Assembly: GCF_003352465.1 (NCBI RefSeq)
Contig: NZ_CP031153.1
Span: 3,338,987 to 3,402,986, forward strand
Reading direction: 5' to 3'
Length of the DNA: 64,000 nt
Source of the DNA: Kordia sp. SMS9
GTDB lineage: Bacteria; Bacteroidota; Bacteroidia; Flavobacteriales; Flavobacteriaceae
Position numbers and translations under genes: made by a program. Shown here piece by piece: positions 19,001-27,073 of the stretch. Each line of letters begins with the position of its first letter. Within the stretch, counting starts at the first letter, position 1. The notes under the pieces are model-generated. The model was not told where the DNA came from. It was given only the letters and a program-made list of their open reading frames with translations, and made no database searches.

Positions 19001-22000
19001 ATGCCACTAAATACCAATGGCAAAATAGCAAAAAAAGAATTGCCAAATCCAACTGTAGACGCTACAGAAGTTGCATCTTTCCGAGTGCCAGAAACAGACT
19101 TGGAAAAGCAGGTTGTTGCTATATGGGAAGATATTTTAGGAAGAGAAAAAATAGGCTTGGACGATGATTTCTTTGTGTTGGGCGGACACAGTTTACGCGC
19201 AACTCGATTGCTCAATACATATCACCAAGAATTTCAAATACGATTGGAATTGGGCGATTTATTCTCAGCAACAACAGTGGCTTCACAAGTGGCTTTACTT
19301 TCCGCGTCCGACAACGAAAACTATGAAGAAATTCCAATACTACAACCACAAGCAGACTACGCCGTATCATCTGGGCAACATCGTTTGTGGATTTTAAGTC
19401 AATTCAAAGAAGGTTCGTTAGCGTATCACATGCCAAATTTTGTGTATTTGGAAGGAAGTTATAATGTAGCAGATTTTCAAAAAGCAGTGTATGCCGTGGT
19501 GGAACGTCATGAAATCTTACGAACGGTTTTCAAACAACAAACATCGGGTGAAGTCCGTCAGCGCATCATTCCAATAGAAAATTACAACTTCACCATTGGT
19601 TTTGAAGATTTTAGCAATCATGAAAACAGTGAAGTAGCTTTTGAAAACTACCAAAAACAAGATGCGCAACAAGCATTTGATTTGGAAAATGGACCTTTAT
19701 TCAGATGTTGTTTGATACAACTTTCAAACGATTACTTTGTGTTTTATTACAACCTGCATCACATCATTAGCGATGGTTGGTCTATGGGCGTATTGCGTGA
19801 TGACGTAATGAAATACTACCAACATTTTCATCAAGAAACGGCAATTGATATTGCACCATTGCGCATTCAATACAAAGAATACAGCCATTGGCAACAGGCA
19901 CAACAGTCAGAAGCCACATGTGTAGCACAAAAAAATTATTGGCAACAACAGCTTTCGGGCGAATTACCATTGTTAGATTTGCCAACCACAAAACTCCGTC
20001 CGAAAGTAAAAACCTTTAACGGATATGCTTTAGGAACACAATTTCCAGAAGAAATATACACGCTCATACAAGATTTTACCAAACAACATGGCGGCAGTAC
20101 ATTTATGGTGCTTTTGGCAAGTTGGCAAGCGATTTTCTATCGTTATTCAGGTGTAAAAGATCAAATTATAGGAACACCAACTTCTGGAAGAACGCACAAA
20201 GAGTTGGAAAACCAAATTGGATTTTACATCAATACGTTGGCTTTGCGAAATACGTTGGAAGAAAATGATACGTACAAAACATTTTACGAGCGTGTCAAAC
20301 AAAACACGTTGGAAAGTTTTAAACATCAAGACTATCCATTTGATCGTTTGGTAGAAGACGTACACACAGATTATGACACGAGCAGAAGTGCTTTGTTTGA
20401 TGTATTATTGAGTTATGATATTTTGAAAGATGGCGACGAAGGAGCGTCTTTTGGATGCGACATTCAAGATTTTGGAGAAGCTGTCGTTAATTTTGACATC
20501 CGAATTGAAGTACAAGATCAAGGCGATCAACTCAATTACAAGTTGGTCTTTAATCAAGATGTCTATGACAAAGCGTTGATGTTGCAATTAATGAAACATT
20601 ACATGCAATTGCTCAACGCATTGCTTACAAATGAAACAACCGCCATTTCTAAAATGGAGTATCTAAACGAAGCTGAAAAATTAAGCTTGCTAGAAACAAC
20701 AAGCGCAGCAGAAGTGTATGATACTTCGCAAACTGTAGTTTCTTTATTTGCTGCACAAGTAGCAGCATTTCCAGCACGAACCGCGATTAGCTATCAAGGA
20801 AATAGTTATACGTACAAAGAATTGGACGAACTCTCCAATCAATTGGCAAACTATCTGTGTGAAACTAAAAAAGTACAATCCAACGATTTAATCGCAGTAA
20901 AATTGGCACATGACGAATGGCTCATTGTAACAATTTTAGGAATCTTAAAATCGGGTGCCGCGTATGTACCGATTGATCCAAATTATCCGCAAGCGCGTAT
21001 TTCTTACATAGAGTCAGATACCAAATGTAAAATTAGTATGGATGCTGCCGAATTGGACACATTTAAAGCGCAACAATCCAAATACTCAAAAACATACACA
21101 GGCATTCCTCCAAAACCAACCGATATAGCATACATCATTTACACTTCGGGTTCTACAGGAACACCAAAAGGTGTCATGATTGCGCATCAAAACCTAAATC
21201 ATTTGTTCCACAATGCTACGCAGCAATTATTTGATTTTACCGAAAAAGATGTGTGGTGTTTATTTCATTCCTACTGTTTTGATTTCTCCGTTTGGGAAAT
21301 TTTTGGCGCATTGCTCTCAGGAGGAAAATTGGTGATTCTGCCTAAAAAACAACGTATAGATTACGAAAAACTCACTCAAATATGCATTGAAGAAGGAATT
21401 ACCGTATTCAATCAAACTCCAACTTCTTTTCAAGCGTTGCAGGCTAGTTTCATAGAAAAAGCAGCAAAACTACAGATTCGCTATTTAATTTTTGGCGGTG
21501 AGAAACTGGAAAACACCTTACTAAAAAACTGGAAACAAAACTTTCCAACCTGTCGTACCATTAATATGTATGGAATTACGGAAACTACAGTACACAATAC
21601 CTTCAAAGAATTGACGAACGAAGATGTTCAAATAAGCGGAAGTACAATTGGGCAATCAATTCCTGGGATAGATATACAGGTATTGGATGCGAATTTTCAA
21701 TTGGTGCCGTTTGGCGTTACGGGAGAAATGTTTGTCACTGGCGCAGGATTGGCAAGTGCCTATTTCAACAGACCAGCAATTACGGAAGAACGATTTTTAG
21801 AGTTAACGATCAACCATCAAACAAAAAAATACTACAGAACAGGCGATTTAGCAAAGCGATTACCTCATGGAGAACTGCAATATATTGGAAGAATTGACGA
21901 TCAAGTAAAAATCAGAGGACATCGTATTGAAGTAGCTGAAATTAATGTGGCACTAAACGCTCACGAACACATCAAAGAATCCATTGTCATTGCAGAAAAA

Positions 22001-23158
22001 TCTTCGGTTCATGGCGCTATGGAGTTGACTGCGTACTACGTGTTGCATCAAAACACACAAGAAACGGAACAAGCATTGCGAGCTTATTTGGCTAGTCTGT
22101 TGCCAGCATATATGGTGCCAACATTCTTTATTTCGTTAGCGGAAATGCCATTGACGGTGAATGGGAAAGTTCATAAAAAACAATTGCCGAAACCAAACTC
22201 AATCGAAGTTGCTTCGAGTGAAACGACTGAAGTGGAGCTTTCTGATACAGGAAAACAAATTCTGCAACTTTGGGAAGAAATACTGCAAAAGAAAAACATC
22301 GCCTTAACGGATGATTTCTTTGAATTAGGAGGTTACAGTCTCACTGTAGCATTAATGCTCAAAAAACTCAAAAAAACCATAGGAATTGACATTCACATTG
22401 TAGATTTCTACGAAGAACCTACCATTGAGAACATTCTAAATCACACACAAGAAACGCAAAAAACGCCCGAAAACTATACTCGATTGTTAAGTTTAAGTGA
22501 TGGAAACCATCCAAAAAGTATCTACTATTTGCCATTATCGCATGGAATCGGTTTGGTGTTTAAAAATATAGCGGACTATCTCAGCGATACCTATAACAAT
22601 TATACCTTTCAAAGTTTGGGCATGCATGGCGATGAATCTGTAGCGGAAACGTTTCGACAAGAAGCAGTAGTCTATGCAAATCTCATCATAGAAAACTCGC
22701 AACATACTGAAGCCATCTTGTTTGGGTTTTCATTTGGCGGTTATATAGGATTCGAAACGGCAAAAATTTTAGATGAAAAAGGATTTACAAACTATAAATT
22801 ACTCATTCTTGACGTAATTCCAAACTTTAAAAATAGCATTGACAAAAACACTGAACTTAACAATTTGAAGGAATATGTGGAAGCATTTGGGCATACATTT
22901 GATCAAGATTTGGTACAACGAAGTGTACGCGTTGCAGAAAACAATTTGAACATACTCACAAACACCTACCAAGTTTCAGGGAAAATAAAAAATGGAATCA
23001 TTTGTGTGCAAGCAACTAAGAACACAAAAGTACTAAATATGAATGCTTGGGAACCTTTTACTGAAGCAGCTGTAGTAACGCAGAAACTAGGCTGTATACA
23101 TGGTGAAATGATGGAAGAAACGCACTTTAAATCCCTAAAAAATATCCTTGATTCGTAA
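16067..23158 (+). CDS. NRPS-2, two-module NRPS with C-terminal thioesterase
   Basis: The chosen GTG start gives a TubC-type N-terminal docking domain (residues 1-55), as expected for a protein receiving a chain from NRPS-1. Domains: C (75-510, with HHIIGDAWS where Ala replaces the usual Gly of HHxxxDG); A (532-990); PCP (1005-1070, GGHS); C (1092-1530, HHIISDGWS); A (1555-2040); PCP (2055-2125, GGYS); type I thioesterase (2145-2363) with nucleophile Ser2222 in GFSFGG. The first A pocket reads DINDFGGVT, which I cannot match; its Asp at position 278 could suit a basic residue. The second reads DFWNIGMVH, a canonical Thr code. The thioesterase ends this assembly line by hydrolysis or macrocyclisation; a C-terminal Thr and internal Ser/Thr hydroxyls would allow a lactone, but this is inference. 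Confidence 0.96.
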   Translation: MENITNILSELQKEGIKLKLKGDGIQVISLKKKLAPDTIRTIKANKQALINHLQKMQESQKFLHIPKLEPQENYPLSPGQQRIWILSQFKEGMLAYHMPQFEYLSGEINLTNFRRAVAAVIARHEILRTVFKQDENGIVRQWIIPVSECSCELGYLDFSTELCPEKVFETYRIIEANQPFKLEEGPLYRGSVIKLSESNFVFYLNIHHIIGDAWSLKVFRDDIMSYYQHYQFETPLQLTPLRIHYKDYSAWQISLQESERYKLHQTYWKEIFNDEIPVFNLPTRKKRPKIKTYDGTGWEAKLPTSLHNAIQQFTKEQGGSAFMVLLAAWNAISYRYTDAKDQITGTPVSGRVHKELENQIGFYINTLALQNKIEDADTFQTLYKRVKENTLEAYNHQEYPFDKLMDDVSLHYDASRNPLFDVLFTLHQAEEPTQTSEITTELKEIYTIPIKFDIEFAFHQAENHTRYTFLYNEYVYDASTMQQFVQHYFQFLEKALTQPTVKIREIDYVTESEKTLLLEGFQGKIVPYDQTETLISLFQKQVAKTPKNTAIVYNTIELTYEELDAASNQLAQYLVETYQIQADELISLKLARSEWMIITILAVLKTGGAYVPIDPSYPQERIQYIEADTNCKLSIDAAVLEKFKTQQANYAKTYAGIHPKPTDLAYIIYTSGSTGKPKGVMIEHRSISNYLQFNTKVYGFNENDVTLLVSTYCFDISLNQIFNTILTGGKLIVSNFGYNELDQLIQKHHLTWLDGTSSMSEFIPAEKSSLQKIFLGGEPLKDTVVEKFKHQQLYNGYGPTECTVTTSRGEIHKGKPITIGSPVHNTNYYVLKNEALCPIGVAGELHISGIGLARGYHNKPDLTAAKFVNNPFMPGERMYKTGDLVRWLPNGTIEFLGRLDDQVKLRGYRIELGAIEKSLVSHASISESVVLVRELTGQQELIAYYVANEPIDAAQLRAHVATSLPQYMLPSYYVHISQMPLNTNGKIAKKELPNPTVDATEVASFRVPETDLEKQVVAIWEDILGREKIGLDDDFFVLGGHSLRATRLLNTYHQEFQIRLELGDLFSATTVASQVALLSASDNENYEEIPILQPQADYAVSSGQHRLWILSQFKEGSLAYHMPNFVYLEGSYNVADFQKAVYAVVERHEILRTVFKQQTSGEVRQRIIPIENYNFTIGFEDFSNHENSEVAFENYQKQDAQQAFDLENGPLFRCCLIQLSNDYFVFYYNLHHIISDGWSMGVLRDDVMKYYQHFHQETAIDIAPLRIQYKEYSHWQQAQQSEATCVAQKNYWQQQLSGELPLLDLPTTKLRPKVKTFNGYALGTQFPEEIYTLIQDFTKQHGGSTFMVLLASWQAIFYRYSGVKDQIIGTPTSGRTHKELENQIGFYINTLALRNTLEENDTYKTFYERVKQNTLESFKHQDYPFDRLVEDVHTDYDTSRSALFDVLLSYDILKDGDEGASFGCDIQDFGEAVVNFDIRIEVQDQGDQLNYKLVFNQDVYDKALMLQLMKHYMQLLNALLTNETTAISKMEYLNEAEKLSLLETTSAAEVYDTSQTVVSLFAAQVAAFPARTAISYQGNSYTYKELDELSNQLANYLCETKKVQSNDLIAVKLAHDEWLIVTILGILKSGAAYVPIDPNYPQARISYIESDTKCKISMDAAELDTFKAQQSKYSKTYTGIPPKPTDIAYIIYTSGSTGTPKGVMIAHQNLNHLFHNATQQLFDFTEKDVWCLFHSYCFDFSVWEIFGALLSGGKLVILPKKQRIDYEKLTQICIEEGITVFNQTPTSFQALQASFIEKAAKLQIRYLIFGGEKLENTLLKNWKQNFPTCRTINMYGITETTVHNTFKELTNEDVQISGSTIGQSIPGIDIQVLDANFQLVPFGVTGEMFVTGAGLASAYFNRPAITEERFLELTINHQTKKYYRTGDLAKRLPHGELQYIGRIDDQVKIRGHRIEVAEINVALNAHEHIKESIVIAEKSSVHGAMELTAYYVLHQNTQETEQALRAYLASLLPAYMVPTFFISLAEMPLTVNGKVHKKQLPKPNSIEVASSETTEVELSDTGKQILQLWEEILQKKNIALTDDFFELGGYSLTVALMLKKLKKTIGIDIHIVDFYEEPTIENILNHTQETQKTPENYTRLLSLSDGNHPKSIYYLPLSHGIGLVFKNIADYLSDTYNNYTFQSLGMHGDESVAETFRQEAVVYANLIIENSQHTEAILFGFSFGGYIGFETAKILDEKGFTNYKLLILDVIPNFKNSIDKNTELNNLKEYVEAFGHTFDQDLVQRSVRVAENNLNILTNTYQVSGKIKNGIICVQATKNTKVLNMNAWEPFTEAAVVTQKLGCIHGEMMEETHFKSLKNILDS
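19150..20410 (+). repeat. PCP-C segment duplicated from NRPS-1 (copy 2)
   Basis: Second copy of the PCP-C block described at 11150-12405. Most differences between the copies are synonymous third-position changes, and the HHIISDGWS catalytic motif is intact in both. The A domains that follow are unrelated in specificity (Ala/Gly-like in NRPS-1, Thr in NRPS-2), so the duplication covered the acceptor C domain but not its partner A domain. Confidence 0.8.
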
Positions 23159-23211
23159 GTATATTTAAATATTATTTTTATATTGCTCGATATTCAAATT
23201 AAACTTTATAC

Positions 23212-24837
23212 ATGAAAAAAAGTAAGACTATTTTATCGCTATTATTCGGTTTATGCTATTCGATAAATGCTTTCGCTCAAGAAACTAATGTTGAGGAAAA
23301 AGGAATTGATGAAAAAATTAATGACTTCTTTGTTCCAATTACCGAAGTATGGGAAGGTATTGTGCTCTGGAAAATTCCAGGGATAGAAATCCCATTAGTA
23401 GTAGTGTTATTAGTTTTAAGTGCAATCTTTTTCACCGTATACTTTGGATTTATAAACTTTAGAAAATTTCCCTTAGCTATCAATGTAGTTAGAGGGAAAT
23501 ATGACGAACTAGATCATGGTTCGGTTGATGAAGAAAATGCACAAGTGCATGTAGTTGATGGAGATATTCCTGATACTATCAAAGATGAAAGTAAAGATGG
23601 TGAGGTTTCTCACTTTCAAGCACTCACCACAGCAGTTTCAGGAACTGTTGGTTTAGGAAATATTGCAGGTGTTGCCTTAGCAATTGCTATTGGAGGACCA
23701 GGCGCAACATTTTGGATGATTATTTGTGGACTCTTTAGTATGGCAACGAAATTTGTGGAATGTACACTTGGTGTAAAATACCGTGATGTAGATGAAACAG
23801 GTGCTGTATTTGGTGGACCCATGTACTACTTATCCAAAGGTCTTGCGGAGCGAAACTTGAAAAGTTTAGGAAAAACATTAGCAATCATTTTTGCGATACT
23901 ATGTGTAGGAGCATCTTTCGGTGGCGGAAATGCTTTACAGTCCAATCAAGCAGCAGAACAATTAGCAAATGTCTTAGGAATTCAAGGTGGTTCTACAGGA
24001 TTTATCATCGGAATCGTATTTGCTTTTGTTGTGGGTATTGTAATTATTGGAGGAATCAAAAGAATTGCTTCTGTTACCGAAAAAATAGTACCATTTATGG
24101 CAGGAATTTATGCCTTAGCTTGTTTGATCGTAATCTTTGCAAACTTCTCATACATTGATGATGCGTTTGCATTAATCTTTAAAGGAGCATTTACGCCAGA
24201 AGCTGGACTTGGAGGTTTATTTGGAGTGTTAATTATCGGATTCAGAAGAGCAGTATTTTCCAATGAAGCGGGAGCTGGTTCTGCGGCTATTGCGCACTCT
24301 GCAGTAAAAACAAAATATCCAGCGAGTGAAGGTATTGTTGCCTTATTAGAACCATTTATTGATACAGTACTTATTTGTACAATGACCGCATTAGTAATCA
24401 TATTCTACAACAGTAGTGATGTGTTTGCGTATGGAGGTGATGGACTCGGAAACGTAATCGTGAATGGTCAAGAATTAGGAGGTGTTAATCTAACGTCTTT
24501 GGCATTCGAATCTGTAATTCCTTGGTTCCCGTATGTACTTGCAGTTGCAGTTGTATTATTTGCAATATCTACCATGATATCTTGGTCGTACTATGGTTTG
24601 CAAGCCTGGAAATATGTTTTTGGAAGAGGTAAGAAAACCGAGATGGTATATAAAATATTATTCTTACTATCAACAGTTATTGGAGCTTCAATGTCTATGG
24701 GTGCAGTATTTGCATTCTCTGATGCGATGATCCTTGCCTTAGTATTCCCTAATATGATAGGATTACTACTACTATTCCCGAAAGTAAGAGAAGAATTAAC
24801 ACGCTATTTGGCAGCGGTCAAAAAATCAAAAGAATAA
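23212..24837 (+). CDS. Sodium/alanine (glycine) symporter, AGCS family
   Basis: This 541-residue integral membrane protein belongs to the alanine/glycine:cation symporter family, which imports Ala or Gly with Na+. It has an N-terminal signal-peptide-like segment ending AFAQ near residue 23, common in Bacteroidota members. The family-typical block TVGLGNIAGVALAI and the FGGPMYYL motif are present, followed by a series of hydrophobic helices up to the C-terminus. A soluble loop rich in Asp/Glu (about residues 97-130) precedes the conserved block. It starts 53 bp after the NRPS-2 stop and is followed by a strong inverted repeat, so it may be the last gene of the line-A operon. It might supply Ala/Gly for the DLYNNALTY adenylation domains, but an unrelated housekeeping role is equally possible. 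Confidence 0.9.
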   Translation: MKKSKTILSLLFGLCYSINAFAQETNVEEKGIDEKINDFFVPITEVWEGIVLWKIPGIEIPLVVVLLVLSAIFFTVYFGFINFRKFPLAINVVRGKYDELDHGSVDEENAQVHVVDGDIPDTIKDESKDGEVSHFQALTTAVSGTVGLGNIAGVALAIAIGGPGATFWMIICGLFSMATKFVECTLGVKYRDVDETGAVFGGPMYYLSKGLAERNLKSLGKTLAIIFAILCVGASFGGGNALQSNQAAEQLANVLGIQGGSTGFIIGIVFAFVVGIVIIGGIKRIASVTEKIVPFMAGIYALACLIVIFANFSYIDDAFALIFKGAFTPEAGLGGLFGVLIIGFRRAVFSNEAGAGSAAIAHSAVKTKYPASEGIVALLEPFIDTVLICTMTALVIIFYNSSDVFAYGGDGLGNVIVNGQELGGVNLTSLAFESVIPWFPYVLAVAVVLFAISTMISWSYYGLQAWKYVFGRGKKTEMVYKILFLLSTVIGASMSMGAVFAFSDAMILALVFPNMIGLLLLFPKVREELTRYLAAVKKSKE

Positions 24838-24867
24838 ATTTAATGTCAAAATAAAAAATAAAGAATA

Positions 24868-24902
24868 ATAGCAAATACCTAATTCAATTAGGTATTTGCT
24901 AT
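24868..24902 (+). terminator. Perfect 17-bp inverted repeat after the symporter gene
   Basis: Arms 24868-24884 and 24886-24902 are exact reverse complements around a single central C; in RNA the tip would open into a small loop. It lies 30 bp beyond the symporter stop. The downstream side is only AT-rich, not a clean T run, so it could also act as a bidirectional terminator or an mRNA 3'-stabilising hairpin. Confidence 0.7.
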
Positions 24903-25287
24903 ATATACTAAGAGTTCATGTAACACGTTATATCTAATAGAAAATAAACGCTAACAGAGCGATTGTGTTAGTAAACACATAAAAACCTAAATAATAAAAT
25001 ACCCTAAAGACCTAATTCAGGTATAAAAACACCATACGTGTTTTTAAAATTTCCCCTATTACATACATATAATATCAACTCATAAAACGGTTGATAGCAT
25101 ACAGTCTTGTCTTATAATTATAAGATAAAACGTGTGCAAAATGTGATGAAAACAATATTGCATTCAAATCTGTAAGAACACATAACACATCTGTTTTTTT
25201 AACAAACGTGTGCTGCTTCTTACATGACGAAAAATAGTAAAGTATAATATAAAATTATGCTTGGTAACAGTATAGTAAAAGAGAAAT
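24903..25287. promoter_or_regulatory. Non-coding leader upstream of the carbamoyltransferase operon
   Basis: Together with the preceding hairpin this is about 450 bp without a gene, the largest gap on the left side of the window, and a likely site for the promoter of the 25.3-56.6 kb operon. It holds a 9-bp inverted repeat with a 5-nt loop (25024-25032 / 25038-25046) and a perfect 16-bp palindrome (25110-25125). A pyrimidine-rich TTTCCCCTATT lies at 25049-25059. I could not identify a convincing Bacteroidota -33/-7 promoter pair by eye. Confidence 0.4.
25110..25125. promoter_or_regulatory. Perfect 16-bp palindrome, possible operator
   Basis: TCTTATAATTATAAGA is its own reverse complement and lies about 160 bp before the carbamoyltransferase start. 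Its size would suit a dimeric regulator, but AT-rich DNA produces such palindromes by chance and no regulator gene is present in the window. Confidence 0.3.
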
Positions 25288-27033
25288 ATGACTTTTTGTG
25301 GTATAAAAATAACTCATGATGGCGGTATCGCACTCATAGAAAATAATGAACTTATTTTCAGTATAGAACTTGAAAAAGTAAATAACAATAATCGTTATGC
25401 AGGAATTTCAGACCTATCTGAGATTGAAGAATTACTGAATTCTAAAGGATATGACATCAATGAAATTGATCATTTTATTGTGGATGGTTGGCATATTGAT
25501 CGTTCAAAAACTACAACACCAATACATTCCATAATTGAAACGAAATCGTCCGGAAAACCTATTGCTTTACAAGTATCAACCTACAATGAAGAAAGTCTCA
25601 AAGAAAACAATCTAAACGCTAACTTCTTCAAGGATGCTTTACCTATAAATGGTAAAAATTTCACCTACAGTAGTTACAAACATGTTACAGGTCATGTATT
25701 AAGTGCATATTGTGCAAGTCCTTTTGCCGCTAAAAAAGAAGACAGCTATGTATTAGTTTGGGATGGCGGACAATACCCACGATTGTATTATGTAAATCCC
25801 AACTCCAAAAAAATAGAAAACAAAGGAACTCTATTCTTTCTCACAGGAACCATCTATGGCATCATGGGACACTATTTTGGACCTTACAAAAAAACTGAAA
25901 CGGAACGTATAGAAGATCAACGACAAATGACGCTAAATGGCTTCTTTGGAGGATTGTCCATTGCAGGGAAAATTATGTCGTATATGGGTGAAGGGCACAT
26001 CAATCATGACTTATTAAATGCCTTGCCGCAACTCTATAAATCCAATATGGAAATATCGGTATTCTTTGAACATAAATTTTGCAAAGCTGTTGAAGCATAT
26101 ACAAAAAATATTTCTTGCACTGATGCGGACGTATTGCTGACAATACACACGTATTTAGAGCAGATGATTATTGAAAAACTGCAAAAAAAGCTCAAAAAAG
26201 ATGCGTATGCCAAAGCAAATTTTTGTTTCGCAGGAGGTTCGGCATTAAACATAAAATGGAACAGTTCTATAAGAGCTACCAATCTATTCAAAGAAGTATT
26301 TGTACCACCATTTCCAAATGACTCCGGAAGTGCTATCGGAATGGCTTGCGCAGGAATGTGGGAACATACAAATCATTCACACATCACTTGGAATCCGTAT
26401 GTAGGACCAGACATCAAAAAAAGTGAAGTTCCTGCTGGTTGGGCAGAAACAGCTTGCAGTTTAGAAGATTTAGCATTGCTATTGCATCATAAAAATGAAC
26501 CGGTTGTATTTTTAAGCGGCTGTGCAGAAATAGGACCAAGAGCACTAGGAAACCGAAGTTTAATAGCTGCGGCAAGTTCTCCCGATATGAAAGCCTGTCT
26601 CAATAGGGTAAAAAAACGAGAACCTTTCCGACCTGTTGCACCCATCTGTCTCTTAGAAGATGCTGCAACTATATTTGATCCAGGTTGCGAAGATCCGTAC
26701 ATGTTATTCAATCACGATGTACGGGAAGATTGGAAAGACAAAGTGCCTACCATCTGTCACGTAGATGGTTCTGCCAGATTGCAAACGGTAGCGCCAGATT
26801 GCGCAGCGAAAGAAATTAGAATCTTGCTGGAAGCGTATAAAAAAATAAGCGGCATTCCGTTGTTGTGTAATACAAGTGCCAATTATAACGGAAAAGGCTT
26901 TTTTGCAGACGTAAAAACAGCTTGTGAATGGGGAAAACTAAACTATGTGTGGAATAACAATACCTTATACACAAAAGTAACAAACCCTACAATTTTCAAT
27001 GTTGGACAAGTATTGGAGAATAGCAATTCTTAA
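25288..27033 (+). CDS. O-carbamoyltransferase, NodU/CmcH/TobZ family
   Basis: This 581-residue protein matches the NodU/CmcH/TobZ family, which uses carbamoyl phosphate and ATP to place a carbamoyl group on a hydroxyl. The Kae1-like N-terminal domain starts with HDGGIALI and carries an H-x3-H pair in KHVTGHVLSAY (near residues 131-135). The C-terminal YrdC-like part has the family signature GPRALGNRS (near residues 415-423), followed by EPFRPVAP and the CNTSAN motif. It is the first gene after the non-coding leader and ends about 40 bp before NRPS-3, so it heads that operon. Likely acceptors are Ser, Thr or beta-hydroxy groups on the peptide, or the hydroxyl made by the PKS ketoreductase. The family is clear; the acceptor is not. 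Confidence 0.9.
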   Translation: MTFCGIKITHDGGIALIENNELIFSIELEKVNNNNRYAGISDLSEIEELLNSKGYDINEIDHFIVDGWHIDRSKTTTPIHSIIETKSSGKPIALQVSTYNEESLKENNLNANFFKDALPINGKNFTYSSYKHVTGHVLSAYCASPFAAKKEDSYVLVWDGGQYPRLYYVNPNSKKIENKGTLFFLTGTIYGIMGHYFGPYKKTETERIEDQRQMTLNGFFGGLSIAGKIMSYMGEGHINHDLLNALPQLYKSNMEISVFFEHKFCKAVEAYTKNISCTDADVLLTIHTYLEQMIIEKLQKKLKKDAYAKANFCFAGGSALNIKWNSSIRATNLFKEVFVPPFPNDSGSAIGMACAGMWEHTNHSHITWNPYVGPDIKKSEVPAGWAETACSLEDLALLLHHKNEPVVFLSGCAEIGPRALGNRSLIAAASSPDMKACLNRVKKREPFRPVAPICLLEDAATIFDPGCEDPYMLFNHDVREDWKDKVPTICHVDGSARLQTVAPDCAAKEIRILLEAYKKISGIPLLCNTSANYNGKGFFADVKTACEWGKLNYVWNNNTLYTKVTNPTIFNVGQVLENSNS

Positions 27034-27073
27034 AAAAATAGTAGTTTAAAATGTCAATAGTAGTTGTGTGAAT

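Noticed and set aside
23159..23211. Separate promoter for the symporter gene
   Set aside because: The 53-bp gap is AT-rich with a TTG and a TTTA box, but the spacing and -7 match were too poor to call.
27068..27070. GTG at 27068 as the start of NRPS-3
   Set aside because: An in-frame ATG lies two codons later and gives the usual TubC-type N-terminus; the difference is trivial.
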